NCBI RefSeq assembly: GCF_018320785.1
Contig: NC_054882.1
Span: 1,132,719-1,196,718, forward strand
Direction: 5' to 3'
Length of the DNA: 64,000 nucleotides
Origin: Cheilinus undulatus
Lineage: Eukaryota > Chordata > Actinopteri > Labriformes > Labridae
Shown: in pieces, positions 23,777 through 34,595 of the stretch
How positions within the stretch are numbered: the stretch's first letter is position 1
How the letters are laid out: each line of letters begins with the position of its first letter
The notes under the pieces: generated by a model
The model's input: the letters and a program-made list of their open reading frames with translations, nothing else
What the model was told of the DNA's origin: nothing
Database searches by the model: none
Translations under genes and position numbers: made by a program

Positions 23777-24918
23777 ATGATTTTGACTTTTGTCTGATTT
23801 TTGCCTGTTAAAAATCATAGTTTCAGTAATCTAGCTCATAATTTGCCTTGTAAAAACATTATTTTGACTTAAAATCTGAGATAAAAAGTCAAACTTATAA
23901 GTTTTAAAGGTAAAAACATGACATTTAGAGTTTTTAACTCGAAATGTTCAACTTTTAATCACACAATCATTTAGGTTGGCATTTTATGGTTAAATGTTGA
24001 CCCTGTAGGCCCTCAGGTTAGACCCAGATTCAGACTCGGGCCCCTGCTGTGATTGAGTTTGACACCCCTGCCCTTAAAGGAAGACGGCTTAATAAAAGAC
24101 TGAGAATGAAAGCAGCTGTCACACCCCAGTCTTGGTTCTTTAGACCATAATTCCTACATAGGGAGAACCACTCTGAGCTTACACTTGGACATAAACGGAC
24201 CTCAGACCTGCATGTATACCTCCAGACAACATTCACCTCCGTCCAGCAACACAAACACGAGCACCAAGGGACCAGAGACGAAGCTTTGACACGGATCCAT
24301 AAAGTAAAGTGTGAGCAGACCGTGTGCAGTGGGTGTGTCGCCTAGCGATAAGATCTGTCTCCAACATCCCGGTCCAAAACCCCTGCTTCTGTCACTGTGG
24401 CACGTCTTATTGCTAATTATATGTCAGTGTGGACACCCGTGTGATCTATCGCCCTTCTCATTGATTTTATTTACACTTGCCTGTCTGTGATCTCGTGCAG
24501 GTTACTAAGGAATCATGAAACACGGGACGTGATGTTAAACTGTCCGCTGTGCCACTAGGTGGTATACACTTTACCTGAGGGTTTCTTTGGTGTTGAGAGT
24601 GACAGGGAGTCTTCCTAGTAGTTCCTCCTGGTGGTTCCCCGATGTTAAGAGCTCCATCAGAGGTGCACCTGGGATATGGACAGGTGTAACTTTGGGACAC
24701 ATCATCAGTGGTGTACCTCTGAGTCATAGGATGTTGACTCAGGATTACAGACTGGCAAGGGTTTCTGGTCCATTGACATCTACTGACATTACAACTGCTT
24801 CATCAGAGGGGAGGAGGGACATTTGGACAGACAGAGGGAGAGGCTGGGATGAAGCAGGAGCCACTGATACCGGTCAGACTAGACCTCAACCATAACCATC
24901 AAAAATCAGGCCTAAACA

Positions 24919-25087
24919 GGGAGCAGGTGGCCTAGTGGTTAAAGGCGCTGCCCGTGTACGTGAGTGGCCCGGGTTGGAATCCAGCCTGAGGCCCTCTACA
25001 TGTCTCTCCCCCCCTCTTGACCCTGTTTCTGACTCTATCCACTGTCCTCCTCCATCTAATAAAGGCACAAAAATAAATAAAAACATA
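24919..25087 (+). mobile_element. tRNA-derived SINE, plus strand (U6)
   Basis: Same element as 13821-13990, practically identical. Confidence 0.75.
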
Positions 25088-26670
25088 TCTGTGCCATGGA
25101 GAAGATCCTGTCTTTTTTGGTTGAGCATTGATTTTGAGGTTAAAAGTGAGTGGAAACATGTCTCATCTCTTTATTTTGGTAACTAATGTTCCTAAAATCA
25201 ATACGGACAAAAGTATACACTTGGAGAGGTTTCTGTTTTTCCCCATAAAACCATGAAACTCCAACTATGAACAAAATACTGACCCAAGTTAAGGAGGAAT
25301 ATCCAACTCTTTTATCCATAAAGCCTAATTCTTTTAGGACAGTCTTTGGTACCTTTAACCGCTAATTTAGGCCACAACTATGCACAAAAATACCAGCTGG
25401 AAATAGAATTGTTTGTTGTTTAAGTTTGTAAAAGCTCATGCTGGAAAAAAAGCATTTTCAACCTCCCTGATCCCTAATTTTTCTGCATATTTTTCAGAAT
25501 GAAATGCTTCAGATCATTTAACTAATCTTAATATTTGCCAAAGATAACCTGAGTAAATACAAAATACAGATTTTAACTGAGGATTGTATTCATTAGGGGA
25601 AAATGCCATCCAAACCTACCAGGCCCTCTAGTGAAATCATGAATTAACTGTGATTAATAACATGTTTTGGAAAGCTGAGTACAGTCTCAGACCACACATC
25701 CAGACCTGATTCATTTGATCCAAGATCCTGTGTTTGATCCTGAGGAGATTTTTGCAAGACCGAGACCAAAGGAAGGTGAAAAGGCTCTTGGAAACCCTAA
25801 AAAGACAACCTGGAAGTCTGTGACTAATTCTTATTCCCTACTGATGAGTTTGAAAGTCCAACATCCAAATGAAACACTGAAAGCTTTGGAGAAATTGTAG
25901 CAAAAGTCTGATCCCATGGCTGAAGGTGAAAGAAGACTGACTGGCAGTCCAAAGGTTCCTGGTTCAAACCTTAACCAGGTGGGCCAGGTTGATTTTGAAG
26001 TCCATTGTCCAAAGGAAGTAACGAAAACCTCAGATGTTCATCTGTAACTCTTTCTGTAGCCTAGAGGGATCCAGGACTACTAGGGAGACTGCAGGGTCCA
26101 GTTTCAGATTTTAACAACACTTCGTCAGTCTTGAATATTTGAGTCTAAAGAGAAAAAGGAGAATCTTTGGGAACTTCTAGAAATGTTTGTCTCTGTGGCA
26201 AAGAAGAAGAGTGGTCTGTCTGGCAGTCTGAAGGTGGCAGGTTCAAATCTTAATATGACTTTGTCAATTTTCCAGCTGTGACTCCAAATAGACAAGAGGA
26301 AACCTCTGGAAGCCTGCAGCAAGTGTCTGCTTTGGTAGTCTAGAGAGATAAAGGATTGCTTGGGAGTCTGAAGGTGGCAGGTTCAAATCCTACTTAGGCT
26401 TGGTCAGTTTTTAAGAGCTGAGTCTGAAGAAAGAAGGGAAAATCTTTAGGAGATGATAGCAGGTGTCTGTTTATGTGGGCTAGGGAGGTAGAGGTCTGTC
26501 TGGGAGTCTGAAGGTAGCAGGTTCAAGTCTTACCATGGCTGGGTGACAACTTGAGTTCAAAGTGAGAAGGGAAACCTCTGGAAGTCTCAGGGGAGAGGTT
26601 GTGAATTTTAAAGTCCAACATCCCAAATGAAGATGATAAATGTGCCAGGAGAAGACCTCCCAGTGTGAAA

Positions 26671-26813
26671 GGTACCAGTGGCGCAGTGGGTTCAGCACAC
26701 TCTCAAGCACCCGAGTGTGCATGAGCACCTGTGGCGGGAGAGGCTGGGGTTCAGAACCCAGTTCCACCAGTACCTGGATCAAGCAGTGCCCTGTGGAAAG
26801 GGGCCAGGGGGGG
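26671..26813 (+). mobile_element. Third tRNA-like SINE head (U6)
   Basis: Same module as 20202-20345, identical as far as I can read. Confidence 0.45.
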
Positions 26814-26928
26814 CTATCTCCCCCCTGGTGTCTCATGACATGTATCAGCAGGGGTTATGCATCACAAAGGTGAGTACAAGTTGCTAATTTTATACTCGTC
26901 TACTGTAACTGTCATCAATATTGAGACT

Positions 26929-28416
26929 GCTCCAGCAGCTATAGCCGGCCGCCGGCTCCAGCAGCTATAGCCGGCCGCCGGCTCCAGCAGCTATAGCCGG
27001 CCGCCGGCTCCAGCAGCTATAGCCGGCCGCCGGCTCCAGCAGCTATAGCCGGCCGCCGGCTCCAGCAGCTATAGCCGGCCGCCCAGCAGCTATAGCCGGC
27101 CGCCCGCTCCAGCAGCAAGACCCCTCCGCCGGCTCCAGCAGCTATAGCCGGCCGCCGGCTCCAGCAGCTATAGCCGGCCGCCGGCTCCAGCAGCTATAGC
27201 CGCCGCCGGCTCCAGCAGCTATAGCCGGCCGGCTCCAGCCGCTATAGCCGGCCGCCGGCTCCAGCAGCTATAGCCGGCCGCCGGCTCCAGCAGCTATAGC
27301 CGGCCGCCGGCTCCAGCAGCTATAGCCGGCCGCCGGCTCCAGCAGCTATAGCCGGCCGCCGGCTCCAGCAGCTATAGCCGGCCGCCGGCTCCAGCAGCTA
27401 CACCGCCGGCTCCAGCAGCGATAGCCGGCCGCCGGCTCCAGCAGCTATAGCCGGCCGCCGGCTCCAGCAGCTATAGCCGGCCGCCGGCTCCAGCAGCTAT
27501 AGCCGCCGCCGCCGGCTCCAGCAGCCGGCCGCCGGCTCCAGCAGCTATAGCCGCGCGGCTCCAGCAGCTAAGCCGGCCGCCAGCAGCTATAGCCGGCCGG
27601 CTCCAGCAGCTATAGCCGGCCGCCGGCTCCAGCAGCTATAGCCGGCCGCCGGCTCCAGCAGCTATAGCCGGCCGCCGGCTCCAGCAGCTATAGCCGGCCG
27701 CCGGCTCCAGCAGCTATAGCCGGCCGCCGGCTCCAGCAGCTATAGCCGGCCGGCTCCAGCAGCTATAGCCGGCCGCCGGCTCCCGCAGCTATATCCGGCC
27801 GCCGGCTCCAGCAGCTATAGGCGGGCGCCGGCTCCAGCAGCTATAGCCGGCCGCCGGCTCCAGCAGCTATAGCCGGCCGCCGGCTCCAGCAGCTATAGCC
27901 GGCCGCCCAGCCCAGCAGCTATAGCCGGCCGCCGGCTCCAGCAGCTATAGCCGGCCGCCCAGCAGCCAGCCGCCGCCGGCTCCAGCAGCTATAGCCGGCC
28001 GCCGGCTCCAGCAGCTATAGCCGGCCGCTCCAGCAGCTATAGCCGGCCGGCTCCAGCAGCTATAGCCGCCGCCGGCTCCAGCAGCCACCGTGCCGCCGGC
28101 TCCAGCAGCTATAGCCGCCGCCGGCTCCAGCAGCTATAGCCGGCCGGCTCCAGCAGCGGCAGCCGCCGCCCGGCTCCAGCAGCTATAGCCGGCCGCCGGC
28201 TCCAGCAGCTATAGCCGGCCGCCGGCTCCAGCAGCTATAGCCGGCCGCCGGCTCCAGCAGCTATAGCCGGCCGCCGGCTCCAGCAGCTATAGCCGGCCGC
28301 CGGCTCCAGCAGCTATAGCCGGCCGCCGGCTCCAGCAGCTATAGCCGGCCGCCGGCTCCAGCAGCTATAGCCGGCCGCCGGCTCCAGCAGCTATAGCCGG
28401 CCGCCGGCTCCAGCCG
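26929..28416. repeat. GC-rich 26-bp minisatellite, array 6 (array boundary)
   Basis: About 1.49 kb, near 57 copies, with regular blocks separated by irregular ones. The last copy ends in ctccagccg and the sequence changes at once to AT-rich single-copy DNA (ttaaaattcattgc), which forms the edge of the whole macrosatellite. Confidence 0.97.
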
Positions 28417-28460
28417 TTAAAATTCATTGCAACAATAGTCTTGAATTATTTTCACATTCC

Positions 28461-28466
28461 TTTATT
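28461..28466 (-). terminator. Candidate poly(A) signal of the SDR gene
   Basis: AATAAA on the minus strand (TTTATT on the plus strand), about 640 bases after the stop codon at 29107. It lies only about 45 bases from the end of the macrosatellite. Other AATAAA words exist closer to the stop, so the choice is uncertain. Confidence 0.35.
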
Positions 28467-29106
28467 ACTGACTTACAAAAGCTGTCATTTTTTTTCTTTA
28501 AACCATGTCTGCAAAAACACATAAAAATAGTTACAAAGGATTTTACCATTTTATGAATATTGGTACATAAGGTCTTTAAATAGCAAATATTTAATCAGAT
28601 ATTCAGAGATTTAAAACCCATGGTGTTAAAAACAGAGATTTATTTCATAAGATGCCAGAAGGAAAGACACACGAATACCTGTAAGCAAAGTTTAAGCTCC
28701 TAAACATCGTCAGTGTATCTGTTCGGTTTCAGCAACCCTTGAATAAATAAATCCACTAAAACTGGGACTCTAGGACTTTCATCTGTGAGACCAGACTGGT
28801 CTAAACAACTGACAGAACAGACCTTCAGAGTATCAAGGCAGGAATTTACTTCCATGTGGTGAACCTCAGCACTCTAGATCCTCTTCACTCCTGTTTTTCA
28901 CTTCCATACTCGTATGTTTTCTACTCCACGTGTATTTGAACAGAATTTATTTCATGTTAATGATCAGGAGAAAGAAGTCGTAGAGAAAATTAATCCATCA
29001 AAAATTCAAACACCTGTGAGCCAGAGCAGACGTTAGCCTGCAGGTTTTTTTAAATGAAAAAATAAAAAAACTAACCATTAAAACAATAGAATCTGACTTT
29101 TAGTTT

Positions 29107-32100
29107 TCATGACAGCCCGCAGAAACTCTCACTGAGCTCCCACAGCTTCTTGGCTGCTGCCTCGTCTCTCGCCTTAAGGTTGACCTGTGGAGCGCAGCGG
29201 GAGAAGTAGTGTCCGCTGAGGTGTTCGATTCCCGGAGCAAGGGCGCAGTGGAGCGTCGTCTGAGCTCCCGAAACAGCGTCCACGCAGAGAGGAAGGACCA
29301 GGGGAGTCACTACCAGCTTCCACAGGAAGCCTGTGTACCGACCCAGCTCCGTCTTTATGACTCCTGGAAGAAGGGAACAAATAAGTTTAGAAAAACATGG
29401 ATTTAAAATAACTGTACAGAGGACCAACTCTGCCCAAAATGCACAAAAATAACAGACTCACATGGATTACTGTATGTATATAATCCAGGCCTACATACTT
29501 TACCTGGGTGCTGGTTAACATGATCTTCTTTATGCACATGCTCAGTATTGATATAAACCAGGCCTACAGTCGAATATTACCTGGGTGCATGCTGTAACAG
29601 GTGACCTCGGAGTCCTCCAGCCTCTTGGCGAGCTCGATGGTGAACAGGACGTTGCACAGTTTGCTGTGGCAGTATTTCTGGAAGAGCTGGAAGTCGTTGT
29701 TGCCCAGACTTAGATCTCTGTGGGTCCTCAGACAATTGAAATCCACCTTCCCTCCTTTGTGGCCTTCGGAGGACACCGTCACCACGCGACTCGGCCCGCT
29801 CGCCTTCAGGCGGTCCAGGAGCAACACCGTCAACAGGAAGTGGCCCAGGTGATTGACGCCAAAGATCATCCCCACGCCGTCCTCTGTCATTCCGCCCGTG
29901 AACACGCCTGGAGATGGAACATCAGGAACAATCGAGCAGAAACAGAAATAAGGTTAACCTGAGAGTCATGAACCAGAGCAGCCATAACTGACCTGAAACT
30001 GGATCAAAGTCAAACCGGCGTTGTTGATGAGGATGTCCAGTCTGGACTCTGATTGGAGGAAGTTTTCAGCGAATGATCGAACAGACTGAAGACTGGACAG
30101 ATCCAGCTGCATGAAGATCACCTGGTGGTTCCCCGTCTCCTAAACCCGGGTATCAAGACAGAGATGTTAGGAAAGCTCCCAGAAGGAGCTTTTGTACCCA
30201 TGGGAACGATGGCGCTGGTGCTGGCTGAGGTCTGACCGATGCAGACAGAGGTGACGGGGACCGACTAGCCCTGTGGTACACCACATGGACCCAAAACTAC
30301 AGTATTAAAATGATTCTAGTCAAATTAACACCTCTACAGAAAGCAGGGCAACATTACCCATGAGCCTCCAGTCAGTCATTACCTGGATGATGTCCTTGAT
30401 GGCGGCCTCGGCTCGTCCCTGGTCCCTGCAGGCCATGATGACCCTCGCCCCTCTCCTCGCCAGGTCCATTGCTGTGGTCTTACCGATGCCGGTGTTTGCT
30501 CCTGAAGACCAAATTAAACCCAGTCAGAGGTATTTTTAATCAGCATGGCTGACCTGCCAGAGTGTTTGGAATAAAACCGCTGCTGAGTGAATTTCATGTA
30601 GCTGTGGTACGGATCGGTTCACTGGGTCTCGTGACTCTTTTCATCTCCTGCCTGTTCTTCTTGTCTAACCGACCCTTAAAGACGTTGGAACATGAACTCC
30701 AGGCTCCCTGAAGATAAAGGAACTGCGAGTGTGACCTTTGACTCTCATATATAACAGCGCTTACCTGTTCAGAGAGCTAAAGCTCCTGTTTTTATCAGAG
30801 CAGCGGCCTCAGAGCCAGATAGTGGACTTTGGCAGTTATTCTTACTTATACTGAGTTTCTAATTGAAAGGCTTCATGCTGATCTGACAGGACCAGGCAGT
30901 TTTATCATTCTCATGGATAGCTAGGACTAAAAATGATGGATAATTACTTAAGAGAATAGAAAGGTTAATGCTGGCTTTAACAATAAAGGACATGGAAAAT
31001 AATCTGGCCAAAGAAACACGAGGATGTAGATTAACACCACAGATGTTATAAAACTTTAACACAAGATGGAACAATATTTACTGTATAATAGAATATGATG
31101 GGATAATACAATACCATAGGACTCAACACAATCCAGTAAGATATAGAATTCATTATTCATTCATTATTATTATCATCATTATTATTATTATCATTTTACC
31201 ATCATTGTTTATTATCATTATTATCATCATCATTGTTTTATTGTTATTGTTCATCATCATTGTTCTTTTTGTTGTTATTATTATCATCATCATCATCATT
31301 ATTAATATTATTATTCTATTTTTATTATTATCATTGTTGTTGTTGTTATTTAGGGCTGACAGCCTCAAGTGGATTGGTCGATTAATAGGTCGATGACCTC
31401 ATGTCTGACCAAAATCCAACTGGATGAACAATCACATGTGCTACTTTGATTGGAAGAATCCTTTTTTTTTTTTTTTTTTTTTTCAGGGTCTGAGAAGGGA
31501 GGTGTCATGTGTTTTTATTATTTCAGTTTTCTAGTGTTACAAAATATAATTAACAAAAAATAACTATGAATATAACTATTCAAATATAATTAACTCGTGC
31601 CTTTAAGGGTAATTAATTACAGGTTAAATACGCAGAAAGTCAAAACAGTGTCACTAGGACCCTCCCACCAAAGCCAGTGAAGCACGTTTATACTCCGTTT
31701 CCCGTTAATTGACGACGTGTTGAAAAAGTCAGCATTGTGGCAACATTTTGTTAAAAAGGATTATTATTTAACTACAACATAAGGTGGTTATACTGCAAAC
31801 ATTGTAAGATTTTTAAGTTCATTTTGGGTTCATTTTGAATTTTAATTACCACCTGAATGCACCGACTACACTGTCAGTGATAAGTTTGATGTAGAAATAA
31901 CATGAAGGGTTTTTGTTTGATTGTTTGTTTGTTTTGGTCCGTCCCACAACCAACTGACTAATTGATGATCTGGTTCTGGTTGACTACAGTCCTATTATTA
32001 TTATTATTACTATTATTATTATTATATTATTATCATTATTATTATTATCATACTGTATGATTTGGTATGGTAGGATTTATTACAGTTGTCATGACCTGGC

Positions 32101-32689
32101 TCAGGTGGCCACAACAAAAGAGGGAGACAACACCATGGCAAAGTTTTTAAAGAAGTCTTTATTTTCAAATCAAGCCAAATTACACCAAATCAAATAATCA
32201 AATTAGGCAGTTTACTATTAAACTGAATCAAAACAGACTAAAGAGTCAGAAATGCCAAATTAGACCAAATTACTCAAAGTTGCTTCAAACAGGATCAAAT
32301 TAAATGTTTACAGCATGAAGTGTGTAAGTCAGTAGTCAGTAGTGTGGGATGTGCATGAGTGAAGATAATGTGTGTAAATGTAGTAAAATGCAAACTGAAC
32401 TAAAGCTCAACCTAACCTAACATAACTAAACCAAAGTGTGGTACACCTGTGGAGGCCAGGCCAGAGACAGAGAGACTGTGGGACTCCAGCGTCTCCAGAT
32501 CCACGTACCAGTGGTTCCTCCTCCCTGTCTGAACCCTTCCAGCGTCTCTGTGGACTCACCAGTGACGATGACAGTCTTCCCGTCTAACTTCACGTCACTT
32601 TCACACCTCGGCATCTGTAAGAGGGTCATGTGAAGAAGCAAATACAATCCGACCAAGGCGGCCCCGACCAGCAGCAGCTCCGGCCCCAT
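29107..32689 (-). CDS. dhrs13: Short-chain dehydrogenase/reductase, DHRS13/RDH12-like, 5 exons, 318 aa
   Basis: Exons on the minus strand are 32560-32689, 30383-30501, 30016-30139, 29581-29907 and 29107-29363. Frames and GT-AG sites join without a break to 318 codons plus stop, close to RDH11/RDH12 (316-318 aa) and shorter than human DHRS13. Residues 5-25 are a hydrophobic membrane anchor. The cofactor motif TGANTGIG is at 43-50, NNAG at 122-125, the helix-4 Asn in VNHLG at 143, the catalytic Ser in VSSEG at 170/171, and Tyr203/Lys207 in YCHSK. All catalytic positions of a classical SDR are present, so an active NAD(P)-dependent oxidoreductase of retinal/retinol or related carbonyl compounds is likely, probably ER-anchored. 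The [17 protein letters not shown] stretch is closest to my memory of DHRS13, while YCHSKL and the C-terminus resemble RDH11/12. The exact orthologue is uncertain (a fish dhrs13-like paralogue is possible). The third donor is GTTTGA, chosen because it restores NNAG-V and the reading frame. Confidence 0.88.
31143..31350. repeat. ATT/ATC microsatellite in SDR intron 1
   Basis: Interrupted runs of TTA, TCA and TTG trinucleotides over about 200 bases. A shorter ATT run lies at about 31990-32050. Reading frames seen here are low-complexity artefacts. Confidence 0.9.
31351..31994. mobile_element. Non-autonomous DNA element in SDR intron 1
   Basis: The left end TAGGGCTGACAGCC...GGTCGATTAATAGG and the right end (complement TAGGACTGTAGTCAACC...CATCAATTAG) are related inverted termini. 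A T24 run lies inside near 31460. No coding capacity was seen. The superfamily is probably hAT-like, but target duplications are hidden by the flanking ATT repeats. Confidence 0.45.
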
Positions 32690-33097
32690 CCTGGCTGCTA
32701 AAGCTCCGGAGTAGAGTCAGTAAAAGGAGGAGAAAGCAGCTCTGCACACGCGTGTGACAGCGTGTGCTCTTTATGTAACTGCTTATCTCCCCCCTCCACC
32801 CTTCCTCAGTCAGCATGCTGCTGCTTCCGCTCTCTGCACCCAAACTCTGCTGGACACATCCTGCATGGATCATCAACAGGATATTCAGTCCTTTTGTAGA
32901 AAGCCCGTCAGAGTTTAGGAGGAAGTGGGAGGATCACTGAAGGACTTTCTGAGAGGAGGAGGAGGATTACAACAATCCCAGCGGAGATTTATGAAGCTGC
33001 AGATTTAGATCCGAGCAGAGTTCTGCATGTTGGAGAGTGGAGGATGGCTGCAGCGCCCTCTGGTGGCAGAAAGGGGTTAAGCCATCATGCTTTATGC

Positions 33098-33910
33098 CAC
33101 GGGTGTCAAACTCAAGGCCTGGGGTCAAATCCGGCCCAAGGTGCAGTTATATCCGGTCCACCAGATCATATGATACTTTTATTAGAACTGGCCCACCAGT
33201 ATGAGGTCTGCAGATTTCCTCCAGGATCAAAATGATGATTTCTAACATCCTTGCTGAGTCATAGAAACTAGAAACAGTCAAAATAATTTTATATAAAGTC
33301 AGGAACATGGGGAAGAAATTTGTGTTTTCTCTATATTTTCAATTTTGCATCTCACAATTATGAGTAAAAGTTATGATTTAAAATTTTTATCTCATTATTC
33401 ACCATTTTACATTTTGAATCCAATTTAGACCTTTTAAAATCATGATTTGACCTTTATCTCATATTTTGACCTTTTTCAACTCCTAACTTTAAAATTTATC
33501 TCATTTTTTTAACCTTAAGAACTCATGATTTTTCTTTTTTTTTCATATTTGACCTTTAAAACTCATGATTTTGACTTTTATGTCATTTTTTTGACTGTTA
33601 AAAATCATGGTTTTGGTATTCTAGCAAATATTTTCCCTTTTAAAAACATTACTTTGACTTTAAATGTCATGTTTTTACCTTTTTAACTTAAATGTTTGAC
33701 TTTTTATCTCAGATTTTGAGTTTTTAACTAATCATGCTCACTTCTTAATCACAAAATCATTTCTCATCAGTGCCACAGTTTTCCCCCCATAATTAATTGC
33801 TGGTGAAAATAAGGTGAACGTTTTATGGTTCAGTATGGACCCTGTTAGACCCTCAGGTTAGACCCAGGTTCAGAATCCGGCTCCTGCTGTGACTGAGTCT
33901 GACAGGCCTT
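33098..33910. mobile_element. Non-autonomous hAT-type element, CAGGGGTGTCA family
   Basis: The left end CACGGGTGTCAAACTCAAGG and the right end CTGAGTCTGACAGGCC are inverted relatives. The flanks CTTTATGC (33090-33097) and CCTTATGC (33911-33918) match in 7 of 8 bases, as expected for a decayed 8-bp hAT target duplication. The interior is degenerate repeats of TTTTGACCTTTTAAACTCAT. This family is also at 60622-61750 and, truncated, inside the macrosatellite units. Confidence 0.75.
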
Positions 33911-34055
33911 CCTTATGCAGTATAATCATGAGGGACAGGTGGGCCGGTCCCTGGGGCCCCGTGCTCCCAGGGGCCTCAAGATAAAGCTGTGTTAAGTAGA
34001 ATTCAGAAAAAGTCAAAGAAACCAAAGCGCTTCTCTAGAGAAGGTTTAAAATTCC

Positions 34056-34061
34056 TTTATT
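34056..34061 (-). terminator. Candidate poly(A) signal of hikeshi
   Basis: AATAAA on the minus strand, about 535 bases after the hikeshi stop codon. This gives a 3' UTR of ordinary length. Confidence 0.4.
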
Positions 34062-34595
34062 AGACTGGTAAATTCTTTAATAGACAGACACTTTGGCACG
34101 TTTAGGCCTCTGTCTTCAGGAAGTAGTCCAGCTCCAGGTCACTGCTGCTTCGTACAACACCACCGTCACACCTGAGAGCTGCTTCTCCTGTGGAGAACAC
34201 ACAGCGGCATCTCTACGGCATGTAACAGCGTCTGAGAGTGTAGTCTGAGAGGACGGGAACACTTTTAAAACCTCTGTTTTCAAAAATACACACCTTCATG
34301 TGGACTCAGCCTTAGCTAAAACTCTGAAACTCTGCGCCATGAAGAAGAGGGTAGAGGAGTGTGTTGATGTTTCCGTTCCCAAGACTCAGCCGTCAGAGTT
34401 CATTTCAGTCTTTCTGTTTAATTACAAACATCTTCAGAGCTTTAGATCGCGACCACAGGATTTTAAGTGTTTTTTTCTGTTGCAGCATCAGAGATGAAGA
34501 CAGACTTTAGCTCTATGAAACCTTTAGTTTTTATTAGGAGCATCAGGCACACGGAGTCTTTAGCGTTCTCCTCCTTTAACGCGCCTCTGCTCCCA

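Larger units (their letters stand above)
1..28417. repeat. Macrosatellite: tandem array of about 4.6-6.7 kb units
   Basis: The same ordered set of blocks recurs six times (U1 1-3763, U2 3764-5854, U3 5855-10576, U4 10577-15201, U5 15202-21699, U6 21700-28417). Anchor words such as CCATCTTGGTCCAGTC recur near 12, 6806, 11534, 16160 and 22647. U4 and U5 can be read side by side at an offset of about 4626 bases with only a few differences (for example gcgataag against gcgacaag). U5 and U6 align at an offset of about 6468. U1 is cut by the window edge and U2 lacks most internal blocks. No open reading frame longer than about 118 codons occurs and none resembles a known protein, so the array looks non-coding. 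The array ends abruptly at 28417 against the 3' side of the SDR gene. Confidence 0.93.

Noticed and set aside
20461-28416. CRISPR-like regular repeat arrays
   Set aside because: The units are directly abutting with no unique spacers, in a vertebrate genome, so they are minisatellites. The same holds for 35452-39988.
31153-31396. Ile- and Asn-rich frames in SDR intron 1
   Set aside because: Low-complexity translation of an ATT/ATC microsatellite.
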